The translations under genes and the position numbers were made by a program. Below the pieces are notes generated by a model. That model made no database searches and was not told where the DNA came from. It was given only the letters and a program-made list of their open reading frames with translations. Below, one piece after another: positions 8,830 through 21,299 of a stretch of DNA of 64,000 nucleotides. Position 1 is the first letter of the stretch. Every line of letters begins with the position of its first letter. Source of the stretch: Brachynemurus nebulosus (lineage: Eukaryota; Arthropoda; Insecta; Neuroptera; Myrmeleontidae); contig JAPWDM010000035.1 in NCBI GenBank assembly GCA_035578155.1, positions 2,233,001 through 2,297,000 on the forward strand, in the 5' to 3' direction.

Positions 8830-11818
8830 TGATGATATTTAATAATAAAGAAATACAATGTAGAAATTACATATGTTTGAAATAAACTATATAACTAATT
8901 ATATTTTAAATTACTTTATACGGCGGATATCCAATGGTACTGACTCCGATTTTACATAGTGACATCAGTGAATTATATAATATACAATAAAAATGATGGG
9001 ACGCAAAACAAAAATTGTTAAGTTTATTTTAAAACGATCGAAAAACCCACTTTATTACTGATTTTATTATCTAAAAAGAGTAAGATATATGATTCTATTT
9101 CAAGTTGCTTATAACGAGAAATCCACAGAACAAGTAGAACGAATACATCTATCTCTTTTCTGCAATCACTTATGTGCTTTTATGTGCATCTTAGGCTGCT
9201 TAGTCCTCATTCATTCGCCAGCACTCAATGGGAATCTTTCAACTGTTATATTGTTACCTCTCGTATTAACACGGTATATGTACGTGGGATACGTACATCA
9301 TACGTACCACCACCATGTATGAATGCAAGACACTAATACACACAACATCCAACGGACTAACACACACAACTCCGCGTGCACATATATAATATAGTGGGGG
9401 TTTATTTTCTATCCTTTGTGGTTACGCTCGTTTCCCTAGTATAGACATAGTAATGTTCGTTCTCTTTGTTCTCTGGAGAAATCAGTGTACATTGAGTTTC
9501 GTCTCCTTGTCTAATCTCCATACCTCACTCTTTCTCAGTTCAGACTGAAGTTGTACAAAACGCACACCGACTGAATCGCCATCATCCGCGCGCCTTCCGT
9601 GTAATATGGATGAACAAATCACTAGTTCCCACGAGAGTCGTTTGTGATACTTCACAATTGGAATGAAGTCGTTTGAGATGACGTCGCAGTCAGGATGAAA
9701 ACCGAATGAATTCAATTCAGGCAGCGACCCGACATAAGTGTAAAAGCTATTGCCTATGTTCAATCGCAATAGACTCCCACGGTTACACGAGTATTGCAAC
9801 TAACACTTCATAAGGGTTTGTTCTTTTGCCACCGCTGTTTTATACGTAACTATAACTTAAAACCAAAAAATTTAATTTTTTAAAATTAAATCTTATAGTG
9901 TTCATCAATAATTATAATTATGTGTTTACTGATAATATTTTAATTTTTATATTCATTTTTGTTGTCGTTTTACGGTTTTATCATTTTCAAGAAGAATATT
10001 TCTTTTTGAAAACTGTAACTATATCCTTGTAGGGTTTTGATACCTTCAAGGGTAGACGATTCGTTTACTGTATTCTGTTCCTAATTTGTAGTTTTTGATA
10101 TTGACTTGAATTTAATTAATACATACACGTGGCTGTTTACAGTCATCTTATTTGATTCGGTATTTTTTTTTATTTCTGATGGTGGTCACCCATTGAACCG
10201 AAACATTTCAATCTCCTTGAATTTGATTTTTGATTGCTTTCGTTGATCTTCTGTTTTTGAGCTGCAGGCTGTCGTGCTTAATTTGTTAATACCCCCAACT
10301 CTTAAAAATTAGCCCGGGTTATTAGAAATAGTTAACTGAAGTAAGCGACCCAATACGGTACTTGACTGTATTCAAAATTTGTTTTAAATGTGAAATAATT
10401 TTATGTATTACCCTTAATACCCTATTCAATTTTAGCAGTGACAAATAAAAATATTCTTTAGTTATTTAAAAATTCTTTTGTAGTAAATATTATTATCGTA
10501 GTTACAAATTGCATTTTCACATTGACATTTTCACAATTCTAATTGACCAAGTGAAGTTGTTTTTCTTTGTAATATATTTTGAATTTTTTGGTTTGTAATT
10601 AATTTTGCACTCAAATTATATTCATGGAAGAAATACACCGTCACTTAATATGTAAAATATCTTTATCAACTTGTTGTAAATATTGTGTTAAAAATGATTT
10701 TATTTTTGCTACAATTTTAAAGTTACGTAAAACTGTTTTCTTAAAGTGCATGCTTTAATACTTGTAGGGCTTCATGAAAATCTTACGGTGATGATGCTAT
10801 TGATTACATTCAAGTGAAACCAAAGGGGATCATCTGTACTGTTACGTGTAAAATTTTGCTTGAAGATAAAATAAAAATCCAGAACATATTCTGTTACATT
10901 AGCTGTAAATGAAGAAGATAACAAAGTAGAAAGTTGTAAATACCACTAAAACAGCATAATGACTGCTGAATATTGTGTACAAATTTAAAACCGTGTTGAC
11001 ATGAATGAAAGCGACATCTATTTAATTCAAATCGTGACGTCATTGCATACGTCACTACGACTAGTCGTTTTTCGGGCCAGTTTGTTTATTTAAAATTGAA
11101 CGGTGGTTTTTTCAAGATTTTTAAAATATTTAACAAAAATTAACTAATTTGTACGTAAGAACAAAGCATTTAGAATCATTTTTTAATTGCAGTCAAGTAC
11201 CCTATTTAGAAAATTAGTATGATTGTATTACAAAATTCAGTAGTGAAGAAAATGGAGCAAACTAATGTTATCGTACATAAGATGGAGGACTCAGAATCCC
11301 CCTAAGCCAGCAATTACCATTGCTAAATCGTATAAAGAAACTGTATTGATAGAAACTGATTATTACTTTCTAATCTGATGAGCGAATACAGTGATTTTTA
11401 TTACACAGACTGAACAGAAAATTCAGAATTTTACGCGGGAATGCTTGTTCTTTTATCCTCTTACATTCTTTATCAAATGAATAAAATATTTCCTGTCTGA
11501 AATAGATTTTATCTTTTAAGTATTAATACATTTCAATTGATACATTTCTTTTAAAAAAATTTCATTATCCGTAGAAGCTTTCTTTTTATTTTGGATCAAA
11601 TCATCAATAATTTATAAAGAAATTATTCCAGTAGAAAGATAATGTGATCGTGAGGGAGTTTCAGTAACATCGATATTAATTTTTTTTTTAAAATCATAAG
11701 TAGATCTAGCATTTAGAACTGTAGATCCGTCTGTCGTCAACTATGCTTTGTTGTAGATCGGTCGTCATTCTGAATTCGAGGTTCAGAATAAGTACTCCGT
11801 TATCTTCATCACCGTGAG
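8830..11818. other. Long AT-rich region without a recognised gene
   Basis: A 105-aa frame on the minus strand at 9482-9799 lies in GC-richer sequence but has no motif I know. On the minus strand at 10160-10270 there is an ATTGAAATGTTTCGGTTCAATGG-like block reminiscent of retroelement 3' regions, too short to name. Otherwise the stretch is AT-rich intergenic sequence with many stops in all frames. Confidence 0.4.
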
Positions 11819-11819
11819 T

Positions 11820-11990
11820 GTAAGGGTCCGTCCACACGCTCAAGTTTTACCACCGACTTAATTGCGCAAACCAGGATTGTGCAAGTAAACACGTACGTAT
11901 TTTCCCGTCCATACGTACATGTTTACTTGCACAAACCTGGTTTGCGCAAGTAAGTCGATGGTAAAGCTTGAGCCGTGTGGACGGCCTTAA
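11820..11990. mobile_element. Short palindromic MITE
   Basis: TAAGGGTCCGTCCACACG at the left mirrors CGTGTGGACGGCCTTAA at the right, and nearly the whole 170 bp folds back: TTGCGCAAACCAGG and ACGTACGTAT pair with their complements. The end sequence is similar in style to 43473-43693. The superfamily is unknown; TTAA-like ends suggest a piggyBac-type mobiliser, weakly. Confidence 0.75.
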
Positions 11991-12289
11991 CAAAAATTTT
12001 TAAAGCTTACTTTGTAGACAGTAATATGATTACCTACTTCAAGATATCATTATTAGTAATTTTCAAAATGTAATTTAATTAAATTTTTTCTAAATTCCTT
12101 AATTTTAATTTTTTAAGTACCAAATTTCATTTAAAAATTTATACATATATCATTATTATTAAAAATTTATAAAAATTAATATTATTAAATAATATTAATT
12201 TTTTGTCAAACAAACTTTACCTACCATACTAACTTATTTTTCGAGATATACAAATTTTAGGTTAAATGAACCATCCAGTATGTATGAGT

Positions 12290-14550
12290 CATGGATGTAG
12301 TATATATGTTGCAGCTGTATTGTCAAAACCGTTTTATTATAATAACTAGTCAAATTATAAAAAAAACCAAATATTGTCAACTAATGTTGTCTCTTACAAT
12401 ATACCTAGTAAATTTTAGTGTTATTATAAATTCACTAGACTCATTTAGAGAAATTGTGAAGTGTAATGTTTTTTGGCAATATAACCAAATCAGCTTACAG
12501 GAAAATATGTGTGGTAAAAGTAAACACAATATGAATCCGAAACTAATGATGTCAAAAAACTACTGAATCGATTTTAAGTAAATTTAGCTTAGATATTTAC
12601 ATAAATATGCTTTGGAGTAACCGATAAGAAATTTTTATTTCGTTTAAAAGTTTCCGCGGGTTGTGAATACTAAAATAAACAATGTCTTCACTACTAAGTC
12701 TATTTCAATAAAATTTTGTGGGGATATTTATATGGTTTAGAATAATTAATAGGATAATTTATATTCTGGTTGAAGGTTCCTACAGGATATGAATACGAAA
12801 CTAAGTGGTATCAAAACTACAAAACCGATTTCAATCAAATTTGGTATGAATATCTTTTTGCTTTGGAATAATAAACAGAAAATGTTTATTCGCGATTATA
12901 GGTTCCCATGGCAAACCAAATAAATTATTCAGTCAGGCCAAAATTATTGAAACGATTTCATTCAGTTTTGGCATGGATACTTATACCCCATGGAACAACA
13001 CATAGGATAATTTTCATCCTGATTAAGGATTCCCTCAGAAAAAATAAATTATTCAATCATGTCAGAACTACTGAACAGATTTCAGTTAAATTTAATTTGT
13101 ATTTAGAATAACTACTGGGATAGTTTGTATCCCGATTGAAGGTTCCTAAGGGATATGAATATGAAACCAATTAATGTCAAAACTACTGATTCCATTTCAG
13201 TCAAATTTGATATGAATACTTCTATATTTTGGAATACGTATGCTATAAATCAGATATTTTTATGTGAATTTCAAAAGAAAATCCTGAAGATCTTCACAGT
13301 ACAAGAATTTTAATTTGTATGCCATGGAAAGACTCATCAGGGATATGAACCAGATTATATTAGTATTTGAGCTTTAAACCCTAGATTACCCCTTAATGAC
13401 AATTTTACTAGAGCTAATAATAAAAAGCTCGAGCTAATAATAAAAAGCTGAAAAATATTCTAAATTGAAATCTTATTATGTGTCCGGTTTTTCCTTTAGA
13501 AAACCGGGATAAAACTATTGTACATATTAATTCACAATAAAGTAGTTCAACTGCTTTGATATAATTACAATAAATTCCATGTTCCTACAGAACGATATCT
13601 CGAAAAAAACGGAGCAGCAATTTAAAATTATTTCTAAAGTCTTTAGTCAATCAATAAACAATCTAAAGAAAATCAACATTAATAGTTTATGAAATAGTGG
13701 CTCATTTCCCACGGGAACCTCCAACCTGTAAAAAAAGTATACCAAATATTTATTATTTTAAGGTATATGCCAATACTAAATTTGATTAAAATTGTTTCAG
13801 TAGTTTTGATATTATTTCTTATCGTAATAGTAGGCGATAGGAACTTTCAAGAGAGATACAGATTATTCCGTTAGTTATTAAAAAGCATATCATATAAATA
13901 TGTATCTAAATTTTTAAAAAAAAATTTTAAAAAAAATTTTAAAAGATTTAATTGACATTCGTTCAGTAATTTTGAGGTGACTCAATAATTTAGCCTGTGT
14001 CCCACTGGAACTCTTAGCTGGGATAAAAATGTTTCTATCAGTTATTCCAAAGTATATAAGTTTATATACGAAATCAGACTGAAATCGCTTGAGTAATTTT
14101 GACCTGACTGAATAATTTATTTTGTATCCCTCAGGAGCCTTTAATCGGGATCAAATTTCCTTTCGGTTATTCCAAAGTATAAAAGTGTCCTCACTAAATT
14201 TAATTGAAATCAATTTTGTAGTTTTACACTAATTAGTTTCGTATTAATATCCCGCAGAAACCTTCACCCAACATATAAATTATCCTATCAATTATTCTAA
14301 GCCATAAAATATTTCTACTAAATTTTGTTGGGATCGGTTTAGTAGTTTTGACATCAATTGTTATTTGCTTCACAATTTTTCTAAATGAGTCTAGCGAAAT
14401 TATAATAGCACTGAAATTTACTAGGTGTATTGTAAGGGACAACATCAGTTGACAATATTTGGTTTTTTTATAATTTGACTAGCGTTATTATAATAAAACG
14501 GTTTTGACAATATAGCTGCAACATATATAAATAATTGTTATACATCCATA
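12290..14550. mobile_element. 2.26-kb TIR element with 8-bp TSD and internal repeats
   Basis: The element is flanked by GTATGAGT at 12282-12289 and 14551-14558. Its ends, CATGGATGTA and TACATCCATA, start inverted repeats of at least 150 bp (12290-12445 against 14395-14550). Inside, diverged units of about 150 bp run in one orientation at 12550-13260 and in the opposite one at 13700-14350. They share words such as ATTTCAGTCAAATTTG, TTTGGAATAA and AAGGTTCC. The centre, about 13280-13700, is single copy. No transposase is encoded. An 8-bp duplication fits hAT-type mobilisation. Open frames in the arms are shadows of the repeats. Confidence 0.8.
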
Positions 14551-14737
14551 GTATGAGTATTTTACACAAATAGAGATTACGTAAATGGAAAAGCAATAAA
14601 GATAGACAAACTATTGACAATATAATCCATCACGCCAATTTCAAAATTATGTTTAGAAGTGGAATTGCATGTTATAAACACTTAGTTATTTCTTCACCGA
14701 TAGCACAGTATACTGAAATATACCAGTAGCGAAACTA

Positions 14738-16944
14738 ACAAGGAAAGGTATCCAACTGTATCTCTCAAAAATTTTTGAAACTCTGGTGGATTGTAGATCC
14801 TATTAAAACTAATCAAGAGCCATATTTTGTTCGTGTTCATAAGCGGTTTAAGGTGTTGAAACTCACCCCTGAGAATTTGAGTTTTTTTCGATTTTCTTAA
14901 ATGTCTTGGAAATAGTAAGAGTTTTGGTAGGAAAACTATATATATTTGTACATGGCACTTTGAGACCTTTATCATGATATCAAAATTAAAGTTATAAAAT
15001 CATTGGTGTTTCATTCCCCACCCCTAATTTTATCAGCTATTTTTTGGTAAAAGAGGAGGGTATTATGTGTAAATAAAAGAATTTTTAATTAATATATTTT
15101 GCATCACACCATTAATGTAATTCTAAATGAATATGATATCGATTTACATTGTCGTAACAATATTCTAAAATTTCAGTCTCTAGTACACAATCAGTTTTCG
15201 TCATCTCGTTTTCAAAATTTCTTCAAGTATGGATGGTATAAAAGTGGATATATTGACCAACGATTAGAAAGTTTTGAAAATTCTGTAACATATTGTTTTC
15301 CCAAAGAAGAAAAAGCAGCACCAAAGTATAGTGTATGTAATAAACCGGCTTTTATAAGATGTGCTTGGTGTGGACAATATTTTTGTTTTGAACATTTTTA
15401 TGAATATTATCATTATTGTGTAGATTACAAAACTTAAAATATTGACCATAGTATAAATAAATAACAATAAATAAATAATTAAGATTTATATAGAAATCAG
15501 TCAAGCATGGGCCCGGGGGAAGGGGGGGCAGTGTATTTATTCTTTCTAAATTATGAACTTTAAAGTATATCGTAAGTTTGGAACAATTCATTACTGAAAT
15601 ACGAGATTTTTGAAAATATTTTTCTCATTCTCATTGTTAAGGGAGGAGTTCAAATAAAAAAGCAACTTTTTTATTTATGATTATTTTGCTTGTTGAAATT
15701 TTTTTCAAATTAGGGAGGGTTTCAAATAGAAAATTTTGTTTTTGTAACATTCATTACTCTTCCCTGTGGGGGGAAGGGGCCCTTTTTCAAAAGTTTTTAA
15801 GCGTTTACAAGGAACGCCATATCTCAAAAAGTAATGAATATTTCTTAAATATTTTTTCATTATTTTATTCCTAAAGGACCTGTCCATAAAGCTGAGTATG
15901 GGTTTCAGGTAATTTTAAAAATTAATTATAAAATTGTAATCCCAAACTTCTAAAAATTATAAAACCCAATCTTTTAATAAAAAAAAAATGTTTAAAAATA
16001 ATTAAAATTGTTCAAATGGAAAAAGCATTCTCCAGTTTATGCGCAATATGTTTATGAACAAAATTTAAAAAAAATTAAGTTTCTATCTTTTCTAGAACTT
16101 GAGATATGATTTTCCATGTCGGAAAAAATACAACTTCCGGGAAAAGGTAAAAAACAAAAATAATAACAAAAGAAGCGGTTTACTCATTGTTTATTAAAAC
16201 GTCTATAAAGGCATACAAATAAAAAAAAAACATTATCTCAGTGTATAGTATAACTCATGTACACACCAAAATTAAATATTACTGATCAGATCGCGGGGGG
16301 GGGGGGGCGAGGTCTGCTGCAAAGGAGCAGCAACTTGGCTGTGCAGCGGCTCACAATTAAATATTTTTCTACTTGAAAAAAAATTTTTTTGGCCATGTTT
16401 TATATATCACCCTGTTTATAAAGAACCACAGAACAAAATAAAAACAAAAAACGAAATTGGAAAAAAATTAGTTTATTAACCATTTCTGGCGTGAACTCCT
16501 CCCTTAAATAAAAAATTTAAAATTTTTTCGAAGTTAATATTAGTAAAGGGTGTATTTATGCAAAAAGAAATAAACTAGTGTGATGTAAAATATATTAATT
16601 AAAATTTTTTTTCTTTACACATAACAGCCTCCTCTTTTACCAAATAATACTTAATAAAATTAGGGGTTGGTGGTGGGGGATGAAACCCCAATGATTTTAT
16701 AACTTTAATTTTGCTATCATAATAAAGGTCTCAAAGTGTCATTTACATATATATAGTTTCTCTACCAAAGCTCTTACCATTTCCAAGATATTTAAGAAAA
16801 TTGAAAAAACTCGAATTCTCAGGGGTGAGTTTCAACACCTTATGGGCACGAACGAAATATGGCACTTAATTAGTTTTAATGAGATCTACAATCCACCAAA
16901 GTTTCAAAAATTTTTGAGAGATACAGTTGGATACCTTTCCTTGT
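14738..16944. mobile_element. 2.2-kb inverted-repeat element carrying an ORF
   Basis: ACAAGGAAAGGTATCCAACT at the left end mirrors AGTTGGATACCTTTCCTTGT at the right. The arms extend about 375 bp (14738-15110 and 16565-16944) with moderate divergence. The loop of about 1.45 kb carries the ORF at 15099-15437 and then non-coding sequence with G-runs at 15511-15530 and 16298-16311. The target duplication is unclear. The right end sits 22 bp from a family B terminus. It looks like a non-autonomous DNA element that has taken up a foreign gene fragment. Confidence 0.75.
15099..15437 (+). CDS. Small Cys/His-rich protein, probable captured virus-like gene fragment
   Basis: The 112-aa frame has two recognisable parts. 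Around residues 27-52 there is LVHNQFSSSRFQNFF followed by KYGWYKSGY. Around residues 79-108 there is a zinc-ribbon-like cluster with CNKP, CAWCGQYFC, FEHF and HYC. I recognise this combination as a dispersed family of small uncharacterised arthropod proteins that also occurs near virus-like or Polinton-like genes. I know of no demonstrated function. The frame begins at the inner edge of the left inverted repeat, so the ATG at 15099 may be accidental and the ancestral N-terminus lost. No TATA box is evident just upstream. Expression and function are doubtful; the protein-like conservation of motifs suggests fairly recent capture. Confidence 0.5.
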   Translation: MHHTINVILNEYDIDLHCRNNILKFQSLVHNQFSSSRFQNFFKYGWYKSGYIDQRLESFENSVTYCFPKEEKAAPKYSVCNKPAFIRCAWCGQYFCFEHFYEYYHYCVDYKT

Positions 16945-16965
16945 AAGTCATAATACCCCTGTCGC

Positions 16966-17010
16966 AGCATCTGCATAACATAGCGAATTTCCTCCTATTC
17001 TTATTTTAGT
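16966..17010 (+). repeat. Left terminus of TIR family B
   Basis: AATACCCCTGTCGCAGCATC followed by TGCATAACATAGCGAATTTCC matches termini at 22612 and 29789 (plus) and at 30765-30801 (inverted). The rest of this copy is not contiguous. Confidence 0.7.
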
Positions 17011-18090
17011 TCAAAAAATAATTTTTCAAAAGACTACAAGACATAATAATTAATAACAGTGAAATTCTACGTCCGTTTTTCAGACTTTTGTCTAATACAG
17101 ACGCCACCTAGAATTTTTTTTATCTACAAAAACATCAGTCTACAGAATTCAATTTATTAGTTAGGAAAATAATTCAAATATGTATCACTAACAATAAATG
17201 TCTTAAATGAGTTTAAAAAATCAAAACGATACTGTGTATTAAATTGCGTAAGATCTGACACCGACTATTTAAAAGTGGTCAAGTGGGAGTAAGCTTGTAA
17301 ATGCAATGACAGATATGATGAATTGATAAGGATTTACTTGTACTACAAAATCTTAAAAATATGGGAACGCGTACTTATTTCTTTGCACAAAATTTTAAAA
17401 ATACTTTATTTTCTTAAAAAACGGAGGCAACTTTAGTCACAGATATACCTATGAAAATTTATTTTACTAAAAAGAAAAAAAACACCCATAAAACATATAA
17501 GTCTACCAAGTATTTAACACATAAATATTTTTTGTATAATATATCAACATCTAAAAACATTTCAGTCCCTTTTTGGTAATCCGGGAAAAATGAAAACACT
17601 TTTTAAAATTTTTTTATTGTTAAAATCGAAATGTTCTTTTAAAGAGGGTTAAAATTATCATATTTTACATTAAAATGTTGACACAATCACTCCCTAGTTA
17701 ACTAGCCTTGGACATAATATTAGAAAATTGAGAAAAAACACGTCAATTAGATTTTTTTACACAGATTTTATTTGTTGTGACTTATGACTGAGTTATAAAA
17801 TTCAAAAGGATATTTTAAAAATGTGTATGTATGGCTTTCATTAAATAAATTTCAATATATTTTCCATTCATTTTAATAGTAGAATGTCCTGATTAGTGGC
17901 TATACTTTCGGCTTGGAGCGAATTAGACGAAGATTTTCTTCTAAAACCAAATTTAATAATTAATTAAAGAAATAAAAAAAAAAAAATTGGTGGATTTCCT
18001 ACCTTTCAAATACAATCTTTGTTGTATGTAAAAATTTTATTACATTTTTTCAAAAAACTGTAAATTTTCTTTACAAATACATAAGATCTA

Positions 18091-18961
18091 GGTCACTAGA
18101 TAAGTTTTGCAATACAGCCACATTTATTAAATTTTCTCAAAATAATTTGTGTCACAGCTTATACACTTAGTGGTACCTAAAAACCAACTGTCAAAAATAT
18201 CGTGCTATTTTTCTTCTAGCAGTTTTGAACACACTTGATCCCAGGCCGCCAGTAGCTCGGAATCGCTCGCAAACTTCCCACCTTTCAGCTAGCCGTTCAC
18301 AATCGGAAACAAAGCGAAGTCACAGGAGCAAGATCTGGACTGTAGACAGGATGATCAAGCACTTTAATGTCAGTATTTTCTAAAAAATTAACTGTCCCAT
18401 GAGCTCGATGAGCAGAAGTGTTATCGTGGTAAAAATGCCAGCTATCCATTCTTGAGTTTGGACGAATCTCTTTAAGTTTCTGAACAACTTTAGGCAAATA
18501 TTAATTGACATCCCAAGACGCCTTTACTGTGCACTGACTATCAGGACAACTCGTTTATCCTCCTTTATTAATAACTCGACTTTTGCTACGTTTTATGGAA
18601 CAGTTACTTCAACAAGACGACCCGATCTTGGAGGATCAATAACACTGAAATTACCACGTTCAAATTCACGATACCATCGGTACATAGTTGTGCGATGAAG
18701 ACACTTTTCTTTGAGTAAAGTTTTCATTTTCTCTACACATTCATCTACGAACAGGCCTCGCACAAAGTTGTAGCGAATAATCTTACGTAACTCGTCCTTC
18801 AACCACTCGGACATTTTTAATGTTTTAGTTCTGTACACAAATGATTCAGAGGGACTTATTGTATGGCTACCGTCTAGTTATGAGTTGAACTTTATAAAAA
18901 AAATAAATGCAAGTACCTTGCAATTATAAACATTTTGTATTGCAAAACTTATCTAGTGACC
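18091..18961 (-). mobile_element. Mariner element, internally deleted
   Basis: Perfect 25-bp inverted repeats start GGTCACTAGATAAGTTTTGC (18091-18115) and are mirrored at 18937-18961; TA flanks both ends at 18089-18090 and 18962-18963. At 871 bp it is some 400 bp shorter than a typical mariner. The transposase runs on the minus strand. The intact TIRs mean it could still be mobilised in trans. Confidence 0.93.
18297..18838 (-). pseudogene. Mariner transposase, deleted and frameshifted
   Basis: The 18838-18593 frame gives the N-terminal paired-type helix-turn-helix region (IIRYNFVRGLFVDECVEKM, then TTMYRWYREFERGNFS, then DPPRSGRL). The 18497-18297 frame gives the end of the catalytic core with HFYHDNTSAHRA (second Asp) and VYSPDLAP. 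About 110 residues with the first catalytic Asp are missing between them. A single-base shift just after SPDLAP removes the third Asp of the D34D triad from frame. It cannot encode an active enzyme. Confidence 0.9.
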
Positions 18962-19795
18962 TATGTATGTTAAAATAGATAAATGTTTCCTTTTAATTTC
19001 ATTCTAAATCTTCTTAAATGATTTACCTTAAAATTTTTTAATATTTCTTAATCGAAATTTCATAAAAAAATGTGTCAAGATTAAAAAAAAATTTTTTTGT
19101 GAAAAAAAAAAAAATTGAATGTGCAAAATTATTTAATACTAGAATGCTCTGTTTATACAATTCTAATCATAACTGTATTGTCAACTGGATAGAAAATTAC
19201 GTAAAAATATTATTCTTTCAATATGGTTTAACGTAATTTTTATCCGATTGTAGTAAACTCTTATTAATTTTAGTAAGTTGTAAACATAATCTAAATTCTG
19301 ACTATATCACATAAAACAAATTTTCTTGGTAATATTCTTAAAAAAAATGGAATAAATAGATATAAAAACGTATTTATCTGAGAGAAATAAAATATAGCTG
19401 AATCGTTAAATTGGATTAAAAAAATCATGACAAGCCACTTACAAAGCCTTGTTTTTTAGAATGTAGCATCGAAAAAAAGACAGAAAAAAAAAGACTGTGA
19501 GTGCGAGTGTGATGAAAAATTATTTTTCCAGTATATTTTCTAATTTTTCTCAAAAAGTAAATAACTTAGAGCAATGGCGTAAAAACATTTTTTATGCATA
19601 CTGCCTTTTACTTTGGCTTGGTGTAAAAAAAATTTTGAGAATTGATTAATTCTGGTAAAAAACTCATTTTGTTGACAAAAAACGCCCGAAAAACCTACTT
19701 CTGGGCATCTAGCCGAGCGAATCTAGTCTTCAGCACGCACACAAAATTTCATAAGCATTAAACGTTTCGTTCGAGAGTTATCGCGCGGTTCAATA

Positions 19796-20357
19796 AAACG
19801 GTAGTACTTATATATAAAAAAAATGATGAAAGAAAACTATAGGTAAAATTGGCAAACGAATTGAAACAAAAATATCAGAATTTAGTCAAAGTTATCCCAC
19901 AAAACCGTAGGACTTCAAAAAAAGCTTAAAGTAAACGACTGGACGTATCACTACTAAATTTTGCGCAAATAATATTGAGATTATTGAGATTATTTGCGCA
20001 AATAATATTAAGGTCCTAAGATCCCAAAACGAACTCAAACTAATTGTCTGGCCGGATTTTAACTAAATTTTTTGTACTGAGGAAAATTGTACTGAGATTC
20101 TGAGAAAAATGAACATTTTAAAATTGCCCTCTAGGGTTTTGGGGACTTAAAAAGACCCAAAATAAACGACTGCATGGATTTGAACTTTTGCCAAAATATT
20201 ATTAAGAATTCGAAACAAATCTCGAGAATTCGAACAAGAACTCGAAATGTCTCGCAAAATAAAGTACTATTAAAATTATCAATGTCAGTATCTCAAGGTA
20301 TGAAAATTAGATACGCTATTAAAATATGAATATCGCAGAGTATTTTAGTATACATGA
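19796..20357. other. AT-rich diverged repeats, no gene
   Basis: The words AGGACTTCAAAAAAAGCTTA, CCCAAAACGAACTC and GGTTTTGGGGACTTAAAA suggest three very diverged tandem units of about 100-120 bp. Nothing else is seen. Confidence 0.4.
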
Positions 20358-20365
20358 TTTAAAAG

Positions 20366-21282
20366 CAGGGCTTCGAACCGAATTTTTTTTCGTTCCGGTT
20401 CAGTTCCGGTTCAACGCAAAAAAAGAATAGCGGTGCCGATTACGATTACGGTTATAGACTATAGGTTATTTTCGATTTCGGTTCTGGTTTCGGTTTTCGA
20501 GTTTTGGTTTCGGTTTAAAAAAAAAATTAAATTTTTTTGCGAGTTGTGAATAAATTATGTATTTTGTAGAAATTACCTTTATAAAACATAAATCAACGTT
20601 TGAGAAATTCAATCTTAATATTTTTCAAAATGCTTGAACTTATCAAAACACCATTTTCCCTTAGTAGGTATTTACTTTAGGCCTGAGAAAGCTCTTTCGA
20701 TACTCGCTTGATTAGTTGATACGCTAACCACAACCTCCGAAATTATAAAACCTGGGAATATAAATTTTCATTTCTAATCCAGTAACCTCTTCCTTTTCTA
20801 TCTATCTAGAAAATAAATATCGTGGAACGCAGATATCATAGGTATGTGTGTTAATTCTAATTAATAATGAGGTAATACAGTAAAAAATAAATAAATAAAT
20901 AAATAAAATAAAACAAAAAATATATTTGAAGGATCATATGTACAAACGTTAGAAAAGTTTATTGGTTACTGTCTCTGTAAAATTTTATATTTTGATCCAT
21001 GAGAATTTTTCAAATGTTATTGTAAATTTTATTCATATGCCTACCTACCTATATTATAGAAACATCAGTTCCTTAAATTTTGAAATTTATTGTTGAAGAT
21101 TATAGAACAAAATTAAATACATATTAAATTTGAGGTGTGAACCGGAACGAAAAACGTAGCAGTTTCATTCGGTTAACGGTTTCTGAAAAAAATAATTTTG
21201 CTCCAGTTAACGGTTACTCTCCGGCAAAATCAATCGGTTTTACCGGTTTTCGGTTACGGTTACGGTTCGGTTCGAAGCCCTG
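20366..21282. mobile_element. 917-bp non-autonomous hAT element
   Basis: The ends CAGGGCTTCGAACCG and CGGTTCGAAGCCCTG are flanked by an exact 8-bp duplication TTTAAAAG at 20358-20365 and 21283-21290. CAGGG ends and an 8-bp TSD are diagnostic of hAT elements. Both subterminal regions are full of CGGTTTCGGTT/CGGTTACGGTT words, probable transposase-binding repeats. The interior is AT-rich and lacks a transposase. The 65-aa frame near the right end is low complexity. Confidence 0.9.
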
Positions 21283-21299
21283 TTTAAAAGATGAAATCG

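Larger units (their letters stand above)
17510..19795 (+). repeat. 1.4-kb family B-related repeat interrupted by a mariner
   Basis: The segment matches 25024-26490 in order: AAGTCTACCAAGTATTTAAC, CATTTCAGTCCCTTTTTG, AAAATTGAGAAAAAACA, then AATTGAATGTGCAAA, GGATAGAAAATTACGTAAAA, CGTTAAATTGGATTAAAAAA and the CCTACTTCTGGGCATC to GTTATCGCGCGG end. Subtracting the 871-bp mariner leaves about 1.4 kb, close to the 1.47 kb of the other copy. The mariner therefore inserted into an existing copy. No coding frame is conserved between copies. Confidence 0.7.

Noticed and set aside
9482..9799. 105-aa minus-strand frame
   Set aside because: No recognisable motif, promoter or splice signals; it could be chance in a GC-richer patch.
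9250..9850. Possible solo LTR around TATATAATATAG and AATCAGTGTACATTG
   Set aside because: No matching second LTR, primer-binding site or flanking target duplication could be found.
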